64,000 nucleotides of DNA, taken from the NCBI GenBank assembly GCA_023653785.1, contig JAMKCH010084927.1:1-64000 (forward strand). The letters are read 5' to 3'. The DNA is from Ophioderma brevispina (taxonomy: Eukaryota > Echinodermata > Ophiuroidea > Amphilepidida > Ophiodermatidae). Below are positions 61,135 through 64,000 of this stretch, piece after piece. Positions within the stretch are counted from its first letter, which is position 1; each line of letters opens with the position of its first letter. The notes beneath the pieces are model-generated. The model saw only the letters and a program-made list of their open reading frames with translations, made no database searches and was not told the DNA's origin. The translations under genes were made by a program, and so were the position numbers.

Positions 61135-61239
61135 CTTCCTCTAAGCATGTCATAGACACAGATCCTATGACCACCGTCTACCACACCATATGAATAACCT
61201 TTTTGCATTCCTCTGATACCGTGTGGAATATTTCAGGTG
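61135..61239 (-). CDS. STK32: STK32-like kinase, exon with APE and DWW(SLG) motifs (damaged frame)
   Basis: Most upstream recognisable exon of a minus-strand STK32 (YANK family) Ser/Thr kinase gene. A TGCATTTTCAG acceptor is followed by codons for (A)PEIF, kinase subdomain VIII, where the Glu of APE stabilises the activation segment. The exon then carries a GYSYG segment, the start of subdomain IX (family consensus DWWSLG) and YDMLRG, ending at GGAAG|GTAAG. As written the frame breaks: one base seems missing after an A5 run, one T before GGTGG, and two around TCATAGGATC. That makes four missing bases, exactly what is needed to restore a 35-codon block in phase with its neighbours. The other five exons are intact, so consensus error is likelier than decay, but a pseudogene cannot be excluded. 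The ATP-binding lobe and catalytic loop must lie right of the window. Confidence 0.85.
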
Positions 61240-61745
61240 CTGAAAATGCAAAAACAATAAGAATTATAATTATCTGCTTCAAGCATCGCTACAGTCATAA
61301 AGTGCTCACAAATAACTTATGTTTTGGTGTTCTTTTGTTCTTGTTGGTCCACTAAAACATTGCAAAGTTTCTCATAGTGTGCTATGATATTCAGTGCACA
61401 TTCAGAGAAATTTGTATCCTCAGAAAATCTCATGTCCTTTAAGTCAAAACAGGTTTAAAATGTTATCCAGTCACATCCGAGATATATTGATAGATAGACT
61501 ATATACATTGTAACAAAATTAATAAAGGGCTATCTACTTACGCATTGAATTTGGCTACCCCTAACATACAATCATGACCTTGTCAGGTTACTATGGCAGA
61601 TTCCAAACAAAATGAATTCTTTCTAGAATGCGCCAGTTCTTCCAATGTCCATACATTGTTAATTATGTCTCCGCTGCTTAAAAATTGCTTGAAATAGAAG
61701 TAGTGTAAAAATATCCAAAGTTTTTACATCAGGTTTTGTCTGGAT

Positions 61746-62590
61746 TTACCTCACCAGGCCAGCAATCACCCTACCCCCTCCCTCCACTTTGCCCATCAGT
61801 GCCTCCCCCATCCTCAACCCACCTTGCTTCTTCCATGTCTTCTTGGTCACCCTCCTCCGCAAACCACCCACCTCAAAAGCCCTTCTTAAAATCTCATCAC
61901 CCTCCTCAGCACAAGCGCATACCAACATACCCATTCGCCTTTCGCCAACCGGTCCCCACTTTGCCAAACCCAACATCTCATAGAGTTTCATTCTTCTTCC
62001 TAACCCCTCATCTTCACACCACACATCGCTCTTACCATCCTCTCTCTCTCTCTGTCCTTCTCAAAATCCCCATCTCTTCGCCTCACCAACAAACACCATG
62101 TCTCACTCCCATAACAACATCATCCGATCTCACACATCGCTTATACCCATTCATTTCATCTTCAAGGAAATCTTTCGCTGTGCAGCAACTCTACTACTCA
62201 CATTCCCCAAGCTCCCAAACTACAACACTCCACCCAACCCTTACTCTACCATCACGCCGCCTCGCATCCTCATTTTACATTTACCCTGACCTCCAGGTAG
62301 AGAACTCCTCCAATTCCACTGTTTCCCCCTTCCCTTCCCCATCCTCAGGTCTTTTCTCACATCTTGGCACACAAATCTCTTGCCAAGTTTAAGGCCAACC
62401 TCTTCATCTTTGTAATCTCCGCATGATTCCATTTCCCAACATTTCTCACATCAACTGAATTTGCTTTTTTAACCCTCTCTTGCACAACCATATGGATCTC
62501 TTGCTCACTGACACTTCTCCCTCCCCCTCCACCCTGCTCACCATCACGTTTGTCCTTTGTCTTCCAAAGATTTACCTTCAACCCTTACTC
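61746..62590 (-). mobile_element. LINE reverse-transcriptase ORF, 3' fragment, frameshifted
   Basis: Minus-strand peptides in shifting frames resemble the C-terminal part of a non-LTR retrotransposon ORF2. Reading 5' to 3': LKVNLWKTK (like the GLKVN.GKTK block after the RT core), a Cys/His-poor remnant resembling a zinc-finger segment (...KWNH..CTKMKRLALNLARD), FSTWRSG-like sequence, then WGPVGERRM...EEGDEILRRAFEVGG and GLRRRVTKKTWKKQGGLRM (the usual RGRPKKTWKK..E..GL block), ending VRAIAxLVR-like. At least three frame changes are needed, so it is a dead fragment. The plus-strand long open frame of 218 codons here is only the antisense shadow. Clade not assigned with certainty. Confidence 0.75.
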
Positions 62591-62799
62591 TCAAAAAACC
62601 CTTCCTTCTTCCATTGCAATCGATTTTTTCGCAAGGAAATACTCCAATGACCAGAAACATCTGTTTACGTCTTATTTAGGGAGATTTCATTATATACATG
62701 CCAATAGTTAGAAAGGAATTTAATGCATAGAATATCTCCTTATTTTTAGATTCACGCCCTTTTAAATATTCCAAAGTGTAACTCTCCTTCTCACAGGAG

Positions 62800-62870
62800 T
62801 TTTCCGTACCGGAAACCCTTTTTTCTGACACACTTATGAATTAGGGATTCAAACACGTTACAGAGTGGGT
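62800..62870 (+). mobile_element. Partial relative of the 48.3-kb palindromic MITE
   Basis: Shares TTTTTTCTGACACACTTATGAATT with the left arm of the element at 48311-48459, with GGAAACCC-like sequence before it. The second arm is missing. Confidence 0.4.
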
Positions 62871-64000
62871 CATCACAAATCAACAATGATGCATCCATGC
62901 GTCAGCATATTTTTATCCCACAAGGCCGCCCAAGTTAGTGGTACACTACATATACCATAGACAAATTTTTCCTTCAAATTTTTGAGTGCCTAATTAATTC
63001 TTTTGCAATTATCTCTTATAAAATACAAGTTAAAAGCTTGCCGTGGACTTCGATATAATTTTTCTATACAAAAAGTGATCGAGCCGTCTATGTACATGAA
63101 ATCCTGTGACCTGCAGGGCCAAAAGTTTCCAAGTCTGGATATAATCTGTATTTTGATATATATTATTCCAAATCACAATTTCCCTCCCCCTACCCTTTGG
63201 AATCAGATAAACAAAACACAAAAGCACTTTGTGCTTTGAAGGGGACAGGCCTGAAAAGATCAGCATGCAATTTATGGCTGTACCTTGTGTATCTTTATTA
63301 CATTGTTTGCAGTTCAACTGCACCCCTTGTGCAACTGGGGAGATAGATCCACTGTTGCTGAAGGTCCATGATTGTGTAGATTATAAAATCCATTCAAACA
63401 CACACACTGGTGCTTTAATCAGCTGTCTCAGTGTAATACAGTACATGTTATTTGAAATTTCATTTTTCCCCAAAAAAGATTTGAACATTACTATCAAATT
63501 CTGAATTTGGCTTCTACAATGATTTTGTAAAGTACCTAAATTAATAATGAGCAATTTAAAGATTCACAAAGCAAAGCATGAATTGCTTCTAGTATTTACA
63601 TACACACAATAGGCCAACTAATATTTACACTACACTTATCTACAGATCTAAGCATCTTACAAACTACAAACCAATTCACAAAGCATACTTGGCCAACAAA
63701 AAAGTAAAAGGTCAGCTGGAAAACTGGATATCTGGAAATATATATTTTAAAATCTTTTTGAAGGCATGGGAGAAGGTACTTCATTTTTTATAAGATATGG
63801 GAGTTTCCATGACTGGCTCATTGGCTTGGCAAATTCATATCCTGCTTTGCAAGTGGAGGGTGCATATTGGAGTTCAATGCAATTGACACAAACAAGACCA
63901 TGGTGCAAAAGGTATGTGTGCTCAATATTTGTAAAATAGACTCTTTATATCCATCAGGTACTTCCTGCAAATATAGCAAAGTACATGGTTTACTGATCCA
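62871..64000. other. No exon recognised
   Basis: Should be STK32 intron. I searched the minus strand for the DFG-containing and catalytic-loop exons and found none. Confidence 0.5.

Noticed and set aside
61736..62392. Longest open frame in the window (218 codons, plus strand)
   Set aside because: It is antisense to the frameshifted LINE reverse-transcriptase fragment; its Pro/Ser/His-rich product is a by-product of that sequence.

Overview
This window is animal nuclear DNA, AT-rich (by eye roughly 36-38% G+C) and almost entirely non-coding. It has no bacterial-style gene organisation. The presence of an STK32 kinase gene with introns, tRNA-derived SINEs, RTE- and CR1/L2-type LINE debris and many short inverted-repeat transposons fits an invertebrate metazoan. 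The repeat style suggests an invertebrate deuterostome such as an echinoderm or hemichordate, but that placement is inference and not secure.

One gene is firmly recognisable: the 3' half of an STK32 (YANK) serine/threonine kinase on the minus strand. Six exons run from 61239 down to 32617: the C-lobe of the kinase domain from the APE motif onward, the family-specific [12 protein letters not shown] segment, a basic stretch, and a Gln/Thr-rich tail with the stop codon. The splice phases fit all the way through. The 5' exons lie beyond the right edge. The exon at 61135-61239 appears to lack four single bases, which is either consensus error or real damage. Introns are 6.0, 0.74, 18.3, 2.3 and 0.44 kb and are full of mobile elements.

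1-32 kb (downstream of STK32): no convincing gene. It holds tandem arrays (7.5-8.4 kb, 17.4-18.4 kb), several very long fold-back elements (9.66-10.30, 20.46-22.00 and 24.61-25.47 kb), short inverted-repeat elements, SINE heads, and repeats packed with TGACCTTTGACCT motifs. Two weak plus-strand exon candidates sit at 3.66-4.11 and 4.66-4.77 kb.

32-61 kb (STK32 and its introns): insertions with clear target-site duplications (8 bp at 33.4-34.0 kb, 9 bp at 48.3-48.5 kb, TA at 36.0 kb), tandemly duplicated segments whose junctions fall on long A-runs (39-40, 41-43 and 43-44.6 kb), a ~1 kb minisatellite at 48.8-49.8 kb, a non-autonomous family with internal ~190 bp tandem units (46.3, 54.5 and 56.5 kb), simple repeats at 58.4-59.0 kb and a GC-rich open-frame island at 59.2-59.6 kb.

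61-64 kb: a frameshifted LINE reverse-transcriptase 3' fragment on the minus strand, then unassigned sequence.

I did not find a new multi-gene system. The most interesting items are a TTAA-type element flanked by an exact 21-bp direct repeat, the recurring A-run-junction duplications, the density of repeat-borne nuclear-receptor-like DR1 motifs, and the cluster of long near-perfect fold-backs.
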